From assembly GCA_950295325.1 (NCBI GenBank), contig OX485808.1, positions 11,162,501 through 11,226,500 of the forward strand: a stretch of 64,000 bases of DNA. Reading direction: 5' to 3'. Source of the stretch: Polytrichum commune. Its lineage: Eukaryota; Streptophyta; Polytrichopsida; Polytrichales; Polytrichaceae. A model generated the notes under the pieces. It was not told the origin of the DNA. It worked only from the letters and a program-made list of their open reading frames with translations, and did no database searches. The position numbers and the translations under genes were made by a program. This document shows, in pieces, positions 11,717 to 23,600 of the stretch. How positions within the stretch are numbered: position 1 is the stretch's first letter; each line of letters begins with the position of its first letter.

Positions 11717-12760
11717 TTTGGAGTTTTGAAATCCAAAGGAGACGAATATGTCCCAATACAAATCCGTTGCATACAAGTTTCGAGTTATGAGATCCAAAGG
11801 AGACGAATATGTCCCAGTACAAATCCGTTGCACACAAGTTTCGAGTTTTGAGATCCAAAGGAGACGAATGTGTCCCAGTACAAATCTGTTGCACACAAGT
11901 TTTAAGTTTTGAGATCCAAAGGAGACGAATATGTCCCAGTACAAATCCGTTGCACACATGTTTCAAGTTTTGAGATCCAAAGGAGATGAATCTGTTCCGA
12001 TACAAATCCATTGCACACAAGTTTCGAATTTTTAAGTTCCAAAGGAGACGAATATGTCCTAGTACAAATCCGTTACACACATATTTGGAGTATTGAAATC
12101 CAAAGGAGACAAATCTATCCCAATAAAAATCTGTTGCACACAAGTTTTGAGTTTTGAGATCCAAAGGAGACGAATTTGTCCCAGTTGAAATCCATTGCAC
12201 ACAAGTTTCAAGTTTTGAGATCCAAAGGAGATGAATATGTCCCAGTACAAATCGGTTGCATACATGTTTCAAGTTTTGAGATCCAAAGAAGATGAATCTG
12301 TCCCAGTACAAATCCATTGGATACAAGTTTCGAGTTTTGAGATCCAAAGGAGATGAATCTGTCCCAGTACAAATCGGTTGCATACATGTTTCAAGTTTTG
12401 AGATCCAAAGAAGATGAATCTGTCCCAGTACAGATCCATTGGATACAAGTTTCGAGTTTTGAGATCCAAAGGAGATGAATCTGTCCCAGTACAAATCGGT
12501 TGCATACATGTTTCAAGTTTGGAGATCCAAAGAAGATGAATCTGTCCCAGTACAGATCCATTGGATACAAGTTTCGAGTTTTGAGATCCAAAGGAGACGA
12601 ATATGTCCTAGTACAAATCGGTTGCACACAAGTTTCGAGTTTTGAGATCCAAGGGAGACAATTTTGTCCCAGTACAAATCGGTTGCACACAAGTTTCAAG
12701 TTTAGAGATCCAAAGAAGACGAATATGTCCCAATACAAATTGATAGGCATCAAATTTTGA
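11717..12760. repeat. 61-bp minisatellite, 17 units
   Basis: Seventeen head-to-tail copies of a 61-bp unit, each containing 'gagatccaaaggagacgaat', 'gtcccagtacaaatc' and 'gttgcacacaagttt'. The anchor word GATCC recurs exactly every 61 bp (11,791; 11,852; 11,913 and onward). Between about 12,245 and 12,560 alternate units match best, giving a 122-bp dimer repeated nearly three times. Because 61 is not divisible by three and the minus strand lacks stops, long artificial minus-strand open frames run through the array. Confidence 0.95.
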
Positions 12761-14755
12761 TTTAGAATCAATGGAGTCACTTGAATTTCATAGTTAAAAA
12801 TACAAAACCATGGAAAACCCTAAACCTTCTCTTTACCTAACATACCTAATGCATTGTTGCACTTGATGCTACGAGTACATCAACTGGAATTTTAAGGTTG
12901 AGCGATGGAGGGCTAACTGCATTCATGTGCATGCTCTGCTTGTGACCCAAAGTGATTTTAGGGCTCCCGCCGTCGTGGTCTCTTCCTTCGACCTAATTCC
13001 CTCTCTCCCCGCAAACTTGTTGTGTCACTTGATATTCAAAAATACTCTCATATTAGACACTGATGATCAAAACGCAACGTATGTATTTGCATCCAAGGAC
13101 ATCCAGGCTACGTATTTGAGCTTAAATCCTCCATATCACCACGGTGTTTAACTTCATCAAATAGTGCACCTAGAGCATTAGTTGATTTCAGACAAGGGTC
13201 ACTTTTGACATGATTAGCTATAATTGAAAGTATGTAGCTCAAATACGTGATTCTTTTGCTTGGAGCGGCATAGTTTGGACCTCTTACATGCTTAGGGGGA
13301 TAAGGTGTATTTTTCATCCTCTTGGAAGGTGGGCTCTAGAGCAACCAAACCCATTTCCGATTACCCCCCCCCCCGGTCCCAAATCTTTATACATAGAGTC
13401 CTCTAAAGCCGTGAAATTCCACACATGTAGCTATCATTTTCTAACATGATGAAAAAAACCCCGTGAAGAATCACACTTGTCGTTATCACAGTCGTCGTAG
13501 TGAAACGTTAAGTTAAAAGGGCACAAATTTGAGTTCCTTGAAAACGACAGTGATTATACTCAAGTTTTTGTCTCCCACTTAGCAGAAATAAGTCGACCTA
13601 TGTTGAAAATATGGGTTGGGAGAAAATATTACTTTTGAAAATTTATGAAAAATTTCAAACTTTAAAAGTAAATTGTGATTTTTTTTGTACATACATTGTG
13701 ATCTAAATTCCAGACCTGTGAAAAATCACTCTAGTTGACACATGTACTTATTACACTTGTGCAAAATTGCTTAAGTTCACGGAAACGGGTTTGGTGGCTC
13801 TATATGTTAAAACAAAGGGGGGGAATCATGGCTATGATTCCATTTCACATACCATAATATGGCTTTCTTTATGTGATTGCACTCCTCTTGTAATGACTAG
13901 CTTGGGTTAGGCCACAACAGAGAATGTTGATGACCATGTGAAGAATGATTTTAAGCTTCATGGGATTTATTGATGGACACCTTCATGCTCATTATACGTC
14001 TTCAAACGTACTTGCCTAGTGCACCCTAAAACCATCATAGAGATTCCACCAATTGAAAGAGTCCATCACCACACATGTTAATGTCTTGTATTTATTATGT
14101 GAATGCATGCCCGTCTCAATACTCAACATTAATAATCGAGGAGGAGGCTTATAGGCCTTTCCCGAAATGCACGCCTGTGAGGCGGCCACATCGCTTTCTT
14201 TTTTCTAGTTAATTATATTTAGTTACATAATTATAGTTATTTGAATTTTTTCTAGTTGACTATAGTTGTTTTTCAATATGGTCTTATTTTTCTCTAGTTA
14301 ACTATAGTTGTCTTTTAAATTTGTTTGAAATTTTTCTAGTTGCTCCCTAAAATGTATTGAAAAAAAATCTAGTTAACTATAATTATTTTGGCAATTGTCC
14401 AAGGTCTGCACTATTGTCATGGATAATTGAAATTAAGATTAAAAAACACTTAAGAAGTGACAGTTTATGCAACATTATAAATCTATAATCCCCACAAAAA
14501 TTTACAAGGAATGACAAAAAAATATGGTTGGGTTAGCATGTAGTGTTCGTCAAACAAAATAAAACCAATGAAAGTGAAGTACAACCACCAAAATTACTCC
14601 CAAGCACTTACATCTTGTATTATAATTGGGCAAGTCAGATTGGTAATGTGGTCATGGTTGTGATCAATATACTTTGTTTTTCCCTCTCCTTATTCCTCTT
14701 AAATAAAACCAAAGAAATAAAACCATCAACTTCTGAAACAATAGTTGCGTGTAAA
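12761..14755. other. Intergenic, with degenerate short repeats
   Basis: No gene recognised. A C-run (about 10) lies near 13,364. Between 14,190 and 14,400 the word CTAGTTAACTATA recurs in slightly altered form about five times at irregular spacing. Bases about 14,395-14,545 are a diverged direct copy of 48,370-48,540 (shared 'ttgtcatggat', 'aaaaaacactta', 'tgacaaa', 'ggtta.cat.tagtgtt'). Confidence 0.5.
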
Positions 14756-16635
14756 CTGTAGTAAGTTTTTGCTATGGCTCAAAACAACAAAACCCAGGGA
14801 ACAAAGTCTCCAGGAAGACTGAGATAGTGTCTATAAGGGTTAATGTCACATTGGATTAAGGTTCTTAATAACATCTTAGGGTCTTTCTTTCTTCATTCCT
14901 TCATTATTCCACTTATTCTCCCCTCTTATGGTTCTTTGTGCTTCTCTAGTCGTGAGTGATTCCGTCCTATCTTCAGGGAAAGTTTCTATCACTCTATGTT
15001 TTAGACCTATTTCAGTCGTGAAGCTCAAAAGCTTGGCAAATTGTCAAGTAACTCATAGGCAGGACAACATGTCCGGGGCAACGTCTTTTGAGTAACCATC
15101 TTCGTCTTTATTTGTGATGAATTATGCTTTGCATGTAATTCAAATTAATTCCAATTATACTTACTTCCATCCATCGGCAATTCTTCAAAAGGCTGTAACC
15201 ATCACCGCCATCTTCCGATAGACCTGGTGATACATCTCAAAGAATATCCATTCCGTCAATACAGTAAGTATGTATAAATTTATCAGGCTATAACCTTTGG
15301 TTAATAAGTTTCTATCATTCACAATATTTGCAAGCCAATAATCTTATCTCACAGGGTAAGGTCTGCTTCTTCTCTCATTGTGACTCCATAGTCATGGCTT
15401 ACGTCATCCTTTAATCTCTCTCTCTTTAGTGGCTGGCGATAGTCATTATTTTGTTGATCATGCGATATCCCCTCTCAGGGTAATTTCCTCTGCCTCGCTC
15501 TCTCTCTCTCTCTGGTACTGCCTATAGCCCTCAGACTACTTTGCTCTGGCTATGGCCCATCAATTACTCTCGGCGATAGCCCCGCCCATCTCAGGCTTCT
15601 CTTAGACTTCACCTTCTCTGTTTATCGCCACAGAGTTTACTCTAGGCCAATTGCCCGTTCATCTCCCCCAAGGGAGTTACTTCCGTCTTGACCCTTCAGC
15701 GGTCATGCCTTTACATCAACGGCTTCAGATTATGGCCTTACTGCCGTCTGTTCATCTTCACTCCCCTCTCACAGGGTAAGTGATTATCTTGCAGCTTATC
15801 GCCTGCTCAAACTTCGTCCACTCATATTAGACTTAACACTCTCACACACTCAAACTTCACTCCATGGCCACTTGCCAAGGATATGACATTCTTCACCAAA
15901 TTGACTACTTGCTGATATGTCCGCTCTCGGACCTTACAGCCTATTGCCCTTCCGGCATACAACTACGTCTTTACCTCAGAAAGACTATTGCCTCAACAGG
16001 CTTTGCCTTCTCTGAGTCCTTGACTCAATCACATTTCTCTCTCTCGGCCTATCGCCAGATTCTTCACAATATATAATTGCCCTCAAACTTCTTTCACTCC
16101 GACTTCAACATACACATCTCAACGATTGCTCTCATTAAGGACTCGACTCGACTCCAGACAACTCGCCCTGATCTCGACTATTACCGCTGTCTCATAATTA
16201 CTTAGGACCAAAAGATACACAGCACATGCTTACACGACTATTGTTCATCCAAGAATTGCTTCCATAATATTTCAAAGTACATTTGTCAACAACTGAATCA
16301 CTCAATTTTTCTATGCCTATTGCTACTGCTCCCTCACGGAGTTGCTAATAGCTCTCAGACTCTATCACAGAAATCTGATGTCGCTAAGCCTATTGCTAAA
16401 CTGGGAGACTACGTCAAATTTCTGCGCTGGGAAAATAGCCTGTCTTCTTCTGGCTCGCCTCCTCCTTATGACGACGAAGGAGGAGGAGACGGTTGGAGGC
16501 GATAACCACTTCTTGACGCCAATAGCCGCCAACTGTCACTCTCTTCCGCCAGGTACAGTCAAATTGCCGGATGATTATCATCAAATTTTGAAAATTGCCT
16601 CATTCTGCTGGGCGATAGCCAAAAATTGGTCTCAC
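14756..16635. repeat. Unclassified ~1.9-kb repeat, copy 1 (GCGATAGCC-motif repeat)
   Basis: First of two diverged direct copies (the other at 40,243-42,215). Both begin with CTGTAGTAAGTTTTTGCTAT and share the next ~110 bp nearly base for base. Both also share a middle block with 'gaagctcaaaagct.ggcaaattgtca' and end at 'ggcgatagcc' followed by an A run. The interior is pyrimidine-rich and packed with more than 20 variants of CTAT(T/C/G)GCC, its complement-like form GGCGATAGCC, and CTCTC words. These suggest an eroded tandem repeat. No LTRs, primer-binding site or transposase pattern was found, so the class is unknown. Confidence 0.75.
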
Positions 16636-16744
16636 ATAGCCCCACGTCAAGAATGACCTAAGGCGGAGACATATACTTAATTTGAGGACAATTGAAATAA
16701 AAAGACAATAAATTAGGTATGCATTCTTTCGTGTGCATTTTAGA
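16636..16744. other. Short spacer
   Basis: About 110 bp of AT-rich sequence between the motif repeat and the eroded LRR tail of the receptor gene. Confidence 0.4.
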
Positions 16745-17194
16745 TAAATTTGTGGGAAATCGAACTCCTCCAAGGCACGTAGGTTGTTCCATCCGGGAGG
16801 AAACTCCTCCAAAGCCTCACATTCTTGCTTGTCAAGTTCTCAAAGACTCCTCAACCCACCAAATCCCTCCGGTATGTTCCTCAAAGATTGACGTTGCAAC
16901 AAATCCAACTCCTCCGAGAGACGTAGATTGCTTAATCCGGGAGGAAACTCCTCCAAAACCTCACATTCTTCCATGTCAAATTCTTGAGACTCATCACCCC
17001 TCCAAATCCTTCCATTTTCTTCCTCAAAGACTAACATTTTGTCATATCCAAATCCTCCAAGGCACGTAGGTTGCTCAATCCTTAGGGAACTCAACCAAAT
17101 ATTCATTATTTTGAATCTAAAGTTTCTTGAAATTTACCAACCCACAAAATATTTCCCGTCTTTTCCTCAAAAAACCACATCCACACAAATTCAA
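16745..17194 (-). pseudogene. Eroded LRR units downstream of the receptor stop codon
   Basis: The minus strand continues the 48-residue LRR pattern beyond the current stop codon at 17,195. Recognisable pieces are 'LEEFPPGLSNLR', 'SLRNIPEGFGGLRSL' and, after a frame change, 'MEEFPPGWNNLRALEEFDF'. Roughly three units survive, interrupted by small deletions and frame shifts. Comparison with intact units suggests that loss of several bases just before 17,195 created the stop. The ancestral receptor was therefore probably longer. Confidence 0.8.
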
Positions 17195-20100
17195 CTATGC
17201 ACAAAAGTTTTTCAATCCGGGAGGGAACTCCTCCAAAGCCTCACATTCCCACATGTCAAGTTTCTTGAGACTCGTCAACCCACCAAATCCTTCCAGTATC
17301 TTCTTCAAAGACCGGCATTTTGAGAAATCCAATTCCTCCAGTGCACACGAGTTTGTCAATCCGGAAGGGAACTCCTCCAAAGCGTCACATGCTTGCATGT
17401 CAAGTTTCTTGAGACTCGTCAACCCACCAAATCCTTCCGGGATATTCTTCAAAGACCGGCATTTTGAGATATCCAACTCCTCCAATGTACACGTGTTTGT
17501 CAATCCGGAAGGGAACTCCTCCAAAGCCTCACATTCCCAGATGTGAAGTTTCTTGAGACTCGTCAACCCACCAAATCCTTCAGGTATCTTCTTCAAAGAC
17601 CGACATTTTGACAAATGCAACTCCTCCAATGCACACAAGTTTGTCAATCCGGAAGGGAACTCCTCCAAAGCCTCGCATGCTTGCATTCCAAGTTTCTTGA
17701 GACTCATCAACCCACCAAATCCTTCCGGTATATTCTTCAAAGACCAGCATTTTGAGAAATCCAACTCCTCCAATGCACACGTGTTTGTCAATCCGGAAGG
17801 GAACTCCTCCAAAGCCTCGTATGCTTGCATGGTAAGTTTTTTGAGACTTGTCAACCCACCAAATCCTTCCGGTATCTTCTTCAAAGACCGACATCTTGAG
17901 AACTTCAACTCCTCCAGTGCACCCAAGCTGCTTAATCTGGGAGGGAAGTCCTCCAAAGCCTCACATTCCGACATGTCAAGTTTCTTGAGACTCGTCAACC
18001 CACCAAATCCTTCCGGTATCCTCTTCAAAGACCGGCATTTTGACAAATGCAACTCCTCCAATGCACACAAGTTTGTCAATCCGGGAGGGAACTCCTCCAA
18101 AGCCTCGCATGCTTGCATGGTAAGTTTCTTGAGACTTGTCAACCCACCAAATCCTTCCGGTATCTTCTTCAAAGACCGACATCTTGAAAACCTCAACTCC
18201 TCCAGCGCATCCAAGCTGCTTATTCCGGGAGGGAGCTCCTCCAAAGCCTCACATTCCCACATGTCAAGTTTCTTGAGACTCGTCAACCCACCAAATCCTT
18301 CCGGTATATTCTTCAAAGACCGGCATTTTGAGAAATCCAACTCCTCCAATGCACACGTGTTTGTCAATCCGGAAGGGAACTCCTCCAAAGCCTCGCATGC
18401 TTGCATGGTAAGTTTCTTCAGACTCGTCAACCCACCAAATCCTTCCGGTATATTCTTTAAAGACCGGCATTTTGACAAATCCAACTCCTCCAATGCGCAC
18501 GTGTTTGTCAATCCGGAAGGGAACTCCTCTAAAGCCTCGCATGCTTGCATGGTAAGTTTCTTGAGACTCATCAACCCACCAAATCCTTCCGGTATCTTCC
18601 TCAAAGACCGGCATTTTGAGAAATCCAACTCCTCCAATGCACACAAGTTTGTCAATCCGGGAGGGAACTCCTCCAAAGCCTCGCATGCTTGCATTCGAAG
18701 TTTCTTCAAACTCGTCAGCCAACCAAATCCTTCCGGTATCTTCTTCAAAGACCGACATCTTGAAAACCTCAACTCCTCCAACGCATCCAAGCTGCTTATT
18801 CCGGGAGGGAGCTCCTCCAAAGCCTCACATTCCGACATGTCAAGTTTCTTGAGACTCGTCAACCCACCAAATCCTTCCGGTATCTTCCTCAAAGACCGGC
18901 ATTTTGAGAAATCCAACTCCTCCAATGCACACGTGTTTGTCAATCCGGAAGGGAACTCCTCCAAAGCCTCGCATGCTTGCATGGTAAGTTTCTTGAGACT
19001 TGTCAACCCACCAAATCCTTCCGGTATATTCTTCAAAGACCCGCATTTTGAGAAATTCAACTCCTCCAATGCACAAAAGTTTTTCAATCCGGGAGGGAAC
19101 TCCTCCAAAGCGTCACATTCCCACATGTCAAGTTTCTTGAGACTCGTCAACCCACCAAATTCTTCCAGTATCTTCTTCAAAGACCGACCTCTTGAGAAGT
19201 TCAACTCCTCCAGCGCACCCAAGTTGCTTAATCCAGGAGGGAACTCCTCCAAAACCTCACATTCCGTCATGTAAAGTTTCTTGAGACTCGTCAACCCACC
19301 AAATCCTTCCGGTATCTTCTTTAAAGACCGGCATTTTGAGAAATCCAACTCCTCCAATGCACACGAGTTTGTCAATCCGGGAGGGAACTCCTCCAAAGCC
19401 TCACATTCCCACATGTCAAGTTTCTTGAGACTCGTCAATCCACCAAATCCTTCCGGTATCTTCTTCAAAGACCGACATAGCGAGAAATTCAACTTTTCCA
19501 ATGCACACAAGTTTGTCAATCCGGGAGGGAACTCCTCCAAAGCCTCGCATGCTTGCATTCGAAGTTTCTTCAAACTCGTCAGCCAACCAAATCCTTCCGG
19601 TATCTTCTTCAAAGACCGACATCTTGAAAACCTCAACTCCTCCAACGCATCCAAGCTGCTTATTCCGGGAGGGAGCTCCTCCAAAGCCTCACATTCCGAC
19701 ATGTCAAGTTTCTTGAGACTCGTCAACCCACCAAATCCTTCCGGTATCTTCCTCAAAGACCGGCATTTTGAGAAATCCAACTCCTCCAATGCACACGTGT
19801 TTGTCAATCCGGAAGGGAACTCCTCCAAAGCCTCGCATGCTTGCATGGTAAGTTTCTTGAGACTTGTCAACCCACCAAATCCTTCCGGTATATTCTTCAA
19901 AGACCCGCATTTTGAGAAATTCAACTCCTCCAATGCACAAAAGTTTTTCAATCTGGGAGGGAACTCCTTCAAAGCGTCACATTCCCACATGTCAAGTTTC
20001 TTGAGACTCGTCAACCCACCAAATTCTTCCGGTATCTTCTTCAAAGACCGACCTCTTGAGAAGTTCAACTCCTCCAGCGCACCCAAGCTGCTTAATCCGG

Positions 20101-20660
20101 GAGGGAACTCCTCCAAAGCCTCACATTCCGACATGTAAAGTTTCTTGAGACTCGTCAACCCACCAAATCCTTCCGGTATCTTCTTCAAAGACCGGCATTT
20201 TGAGAAATCCAACTCCTCCAATGCACACGAGTTTGTCAATCCGGGAGGGAACTCCTCCAAAGCCTCACATTCCCACATGTCAAGTTTCTTGAGACTCGTC
20301 AACCCACCAAATCCTTCCGGTATCTTCTTCAAAGACTGACATAGCGAGAAATTCAACTTTTCCAATGCACACAAGTTTGTCAATCCGGGAGGGAACTCCT
20401 CCAAAGCCTCGCATGCTTGCATTCGAAGTTTCTTCAAACTAGTCAGCCAACCAAATCCTTCCGGTATCTTCTTCAAAGATCGACATCTTGAGAAGTTCAA
20501 CTCCTCCAGTGCACCCAAGCTGCTCAGTCCGGAAGGAAACTTCTCCAAAGCCTCACATTCCCACATGTAAAGTTTCTTGAGACTCGTCAACCCACCAAAT
20601 CCTTCCGGTATCTTCCTCAAAGATCTACATGTCAAGAAAATTAATTCTTCCAAAGTGGAG
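17195..20660 (-). repeat. 144-bp tandem array encoding 24 LRR modules
   Basis: The unit encodes two 24-residue LRRs, with 'LEEFPPGL', 'LEELDFSKC', 'SLKKIPEGFGGL' and 'SLKKLDMWECEA' blocks. There are 24 units. A six-unit block (864 bp) is itself tandemly repeated: the diagnostic 'cgaagtttcttcaaact' variant with GFGW starts at 18,696, 19,560 and 20,424, exactly 864 bp apart. The order of module types is the same between those points. This indicates recent unequal crossing-over. Since 144 is divisible by three, antisense frames also stay open, which produces long spurious plus-strand frames. Confidence 0.93.
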
Positions 20661-23600
20661 AGGGTGGTCAAGCCCTGAGGTATGTTTTCCAATTGGTTGC
20701 ATCTTGAGATCGTCAATGACTCCAATGTGGAGAAGTTAATAACCACATTGAGGATGGTTTCTATGTTTTTACAATCCAAAAACTTTATTGCCTTCCAGGA
20801 CAACCCCTCCAAATTTTCTTGTAACAATGATCCTAATAAGTTGCAATTGGACACCTCGAATATGCGCAAGGATCGGAGATATTGTTGGGAATGATTCCAA
20901 AACTTCTCTATGAAATCATTTTCTTTCATTAAAGAGATAGTACTTGGGGATGAAAAGTGCATCCTCAACCCTTTTACATTAGGTGATGCCTTGACAAGAG
21001 ATGAAAGTAGGTCAATATTGTTACAACATTGGACATTTAATATACGTAGCTCTTCCATGGGTTTGAAGTCAACATCCGCTTCATATTTAGATTTGCGTTG
21101 CAATTCTTTGAATGATAGGCCTTGGACAAGTTTTATGCCCTACATGCATAAACAAAGGTGGATAAGTTTGATTTGTTTTCCATTTCAAATGACAAAATGA
21201 ATAACCAACCACAACATATAGAACCAAGATACAACTTATCCTACCTAATAAACATATTTCTCAAGGAAGTTGATATTTCTTAAGCACATTCAAACTCGAA
21301 TTGCATACCTTTTGTTTACAATGATTGGCAAAAGCGGTGTAATTTAAATTCAAAAGTCGCGTTCCCGCAAATTCTGTTTCTGTGATCATACGACCCATAT
21401 CACGCAATTGATCGTGCATGTCAAGACGATCCCACTTGTCAACTTTTACCAATGATTTGTTGTGGAGTTTGTCCAAGATTTCTTGGGCATTCCCATCAAA
21501 CATTCTAAGAAATTTTTTTTTTGCTATAGACACATCTTTGCAAAAGAAACAAGTTATGTCTAGAAACATGTTTTTTTCTTCAATACTTAGCTCATCAAAG
21601 CTTATCCTCAATGTCATCCAAAGTTTCTCATTTGAACTTCCATCGTGTCTCGCCCTCAACAATCTATGGAACGTTCGCTCCCATATTCTCAATCGTGTCT
21701 CCCCTTGCATGCATGTGCCCATCACCTCCAAACTCAAAGGAAGTCCACAACATGCACTCACAATCTTTTCAACTACATGTTCCAAATATGGTAAACATAA
21801 TTTGTTTGTCCCAAAGGCATGCCTTGAAAATAGCCTCATAGGTTGGTTCCCTTCAAGGGTTTGCATGTCTACTTTGCCAACCAAGGGTACATGTTGCTTC
21901 AAAGTCTCCCAATCACGAGAACTTATAATCAACCTCATGCCAGCATCTTTCAACATGCTATCTCCCAGCAGTTGACATAATTGACTTTGCTTGCTTACAT
22001 TGTCCACCATGAGTAGTATTTTCTTTGTTTTTTGAACACGTTCCAATATATCACGTGTTTTTCTCAATGATTCTGCTTGAGGAGGTGAGTCTTGCATGTC
22101 TCTTGACTTGTGCTTTAATGCAAATGTACATGTTTCATCCTTCAAGTCAATTACAAAACAAATTGCATCAAAGTGGTGGGAGATATGGTCACTCAAAGCT
22201 TTAGCCAATGTTGACTTGCCAATTCCTCCCATACCCACAATTCCTAGACTACCAACCGTTTGTAGTTTCTTCTCCAATTGGGACATTTTTTCTTGGACTC
22301 CAATCAAATTCAACGATTTCCTCATGTTATTGGCGTTGACCTATAAGAATATCAACATTTCCAAAGTGAGTGATGATCAAATGATATATCTTAGGAGGTC
22401 TACTAACATCTCCTAATTTTATTCAAAATATTTTGGCTTGATTCACAATTTCAACAACCTTCTTACCTCCATGATTAACGGATGTGATGAAGTTGGACAA
22501 TTCTCTTGGACGCTTGAAATTGATGTTGAATTGTCAAAGTGGTGAAGTTGGGGCACAAACCGCAACCATTGCGTGCACTTCAAAAATATATTGCATGATA
22601 AAAAAAATTGCCAAAAGCAACCGGTTGTGTCATTTGTAACTCTTGTAATCTCAAGCGAACCTTTGAGCATTTCGGTTTTCAATCTTGCAAGCCTTTTATG
22701 AATATCAAGAAACGTGGGTCTTTTGGATGGATATAAAGACCAACATTCATGCACTAATGATCTCAATACCTCTGAATAGGTTGCTGGGAGCTTTGGCCTC
22801 TCGGATTTAAGTATATACTCACGATAATCACGAAGCCTTTCAAAACAAGGTTTTTCTCCTGAAAGAATATTGGAACACAACATGCCGAAACTAAACACAT
22901 CAGCTTTCAAAGCAGCCACCTCCGACAATTCATTCGCCATGGCCTCGGGCGCCATGTATCCAAAAGTCCCTATGTTTCGCCCCATGGGCACTTCTGGAGA
23001 ATGCTTCACTTCCACCTTTGAAATACCAAAATCCAATAATTTCACATCAATGCAGTCAAGATTAACCAATTTCGAATCATTTGATGGAGTTACAACAATA
23101 TTTTTGGGCTTTAGGTCACGATGTGCTACCTTCATATCATGAAGGTAGCACATTCCATTTGCAATTTGTAACATAATTTCCACGGCATCCATCTCTTTCA
23201 GATGACCTCGTGCACTTAAATGTTGTGATAGGGTCGTCTCTCCAAATTCCATTACAAGCTCAAATTTGTTGTTGGCCTCATGAAAACCACAACACAAAAA
23301 CCTGATGATATTTGGATGATTCAAACCTCCCAAAATACTCGATTCTTTCCAAAATTGATTTGCATGCTCACGATCACGAATGTCGATCACCTTTGTTGCA
23401 CACTTCACACCCAACCAATTTGTCAAGTATACAGCTCCTCCATTACACTCTCCCAAACTATTCGGTGGATCTCCATATTCCGGGCGAGGATAATTATAAG
23501 GAAAAACAATATTATCCAATTCACCACCTTCAACTTGTTGTAAACTCCTTACAAATTCCTCAAGGTATTGCACAAGTCTGCAGTCTTTGCAATCCTTAGT

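Noticed and set aside
11598..12509. 303-codon minus-strand open frame with repeated 'YWDRFISFGSQNSK'-like peptides
   Set aside because: It is a reading of the 61-bp minisatellite in rotating frames; no domain pattern, splice context or start context supports a gene.
17553..20138. Long plus-strand open frames (up to 573 codons) with repeated 'VNPPNPSGIFFKDRHF' wording
   Set aside because: They are exact antisense of the LRR array. A 144-bp period divisible by three keeps the frame open, and the minus-strand product has clear domain structure.
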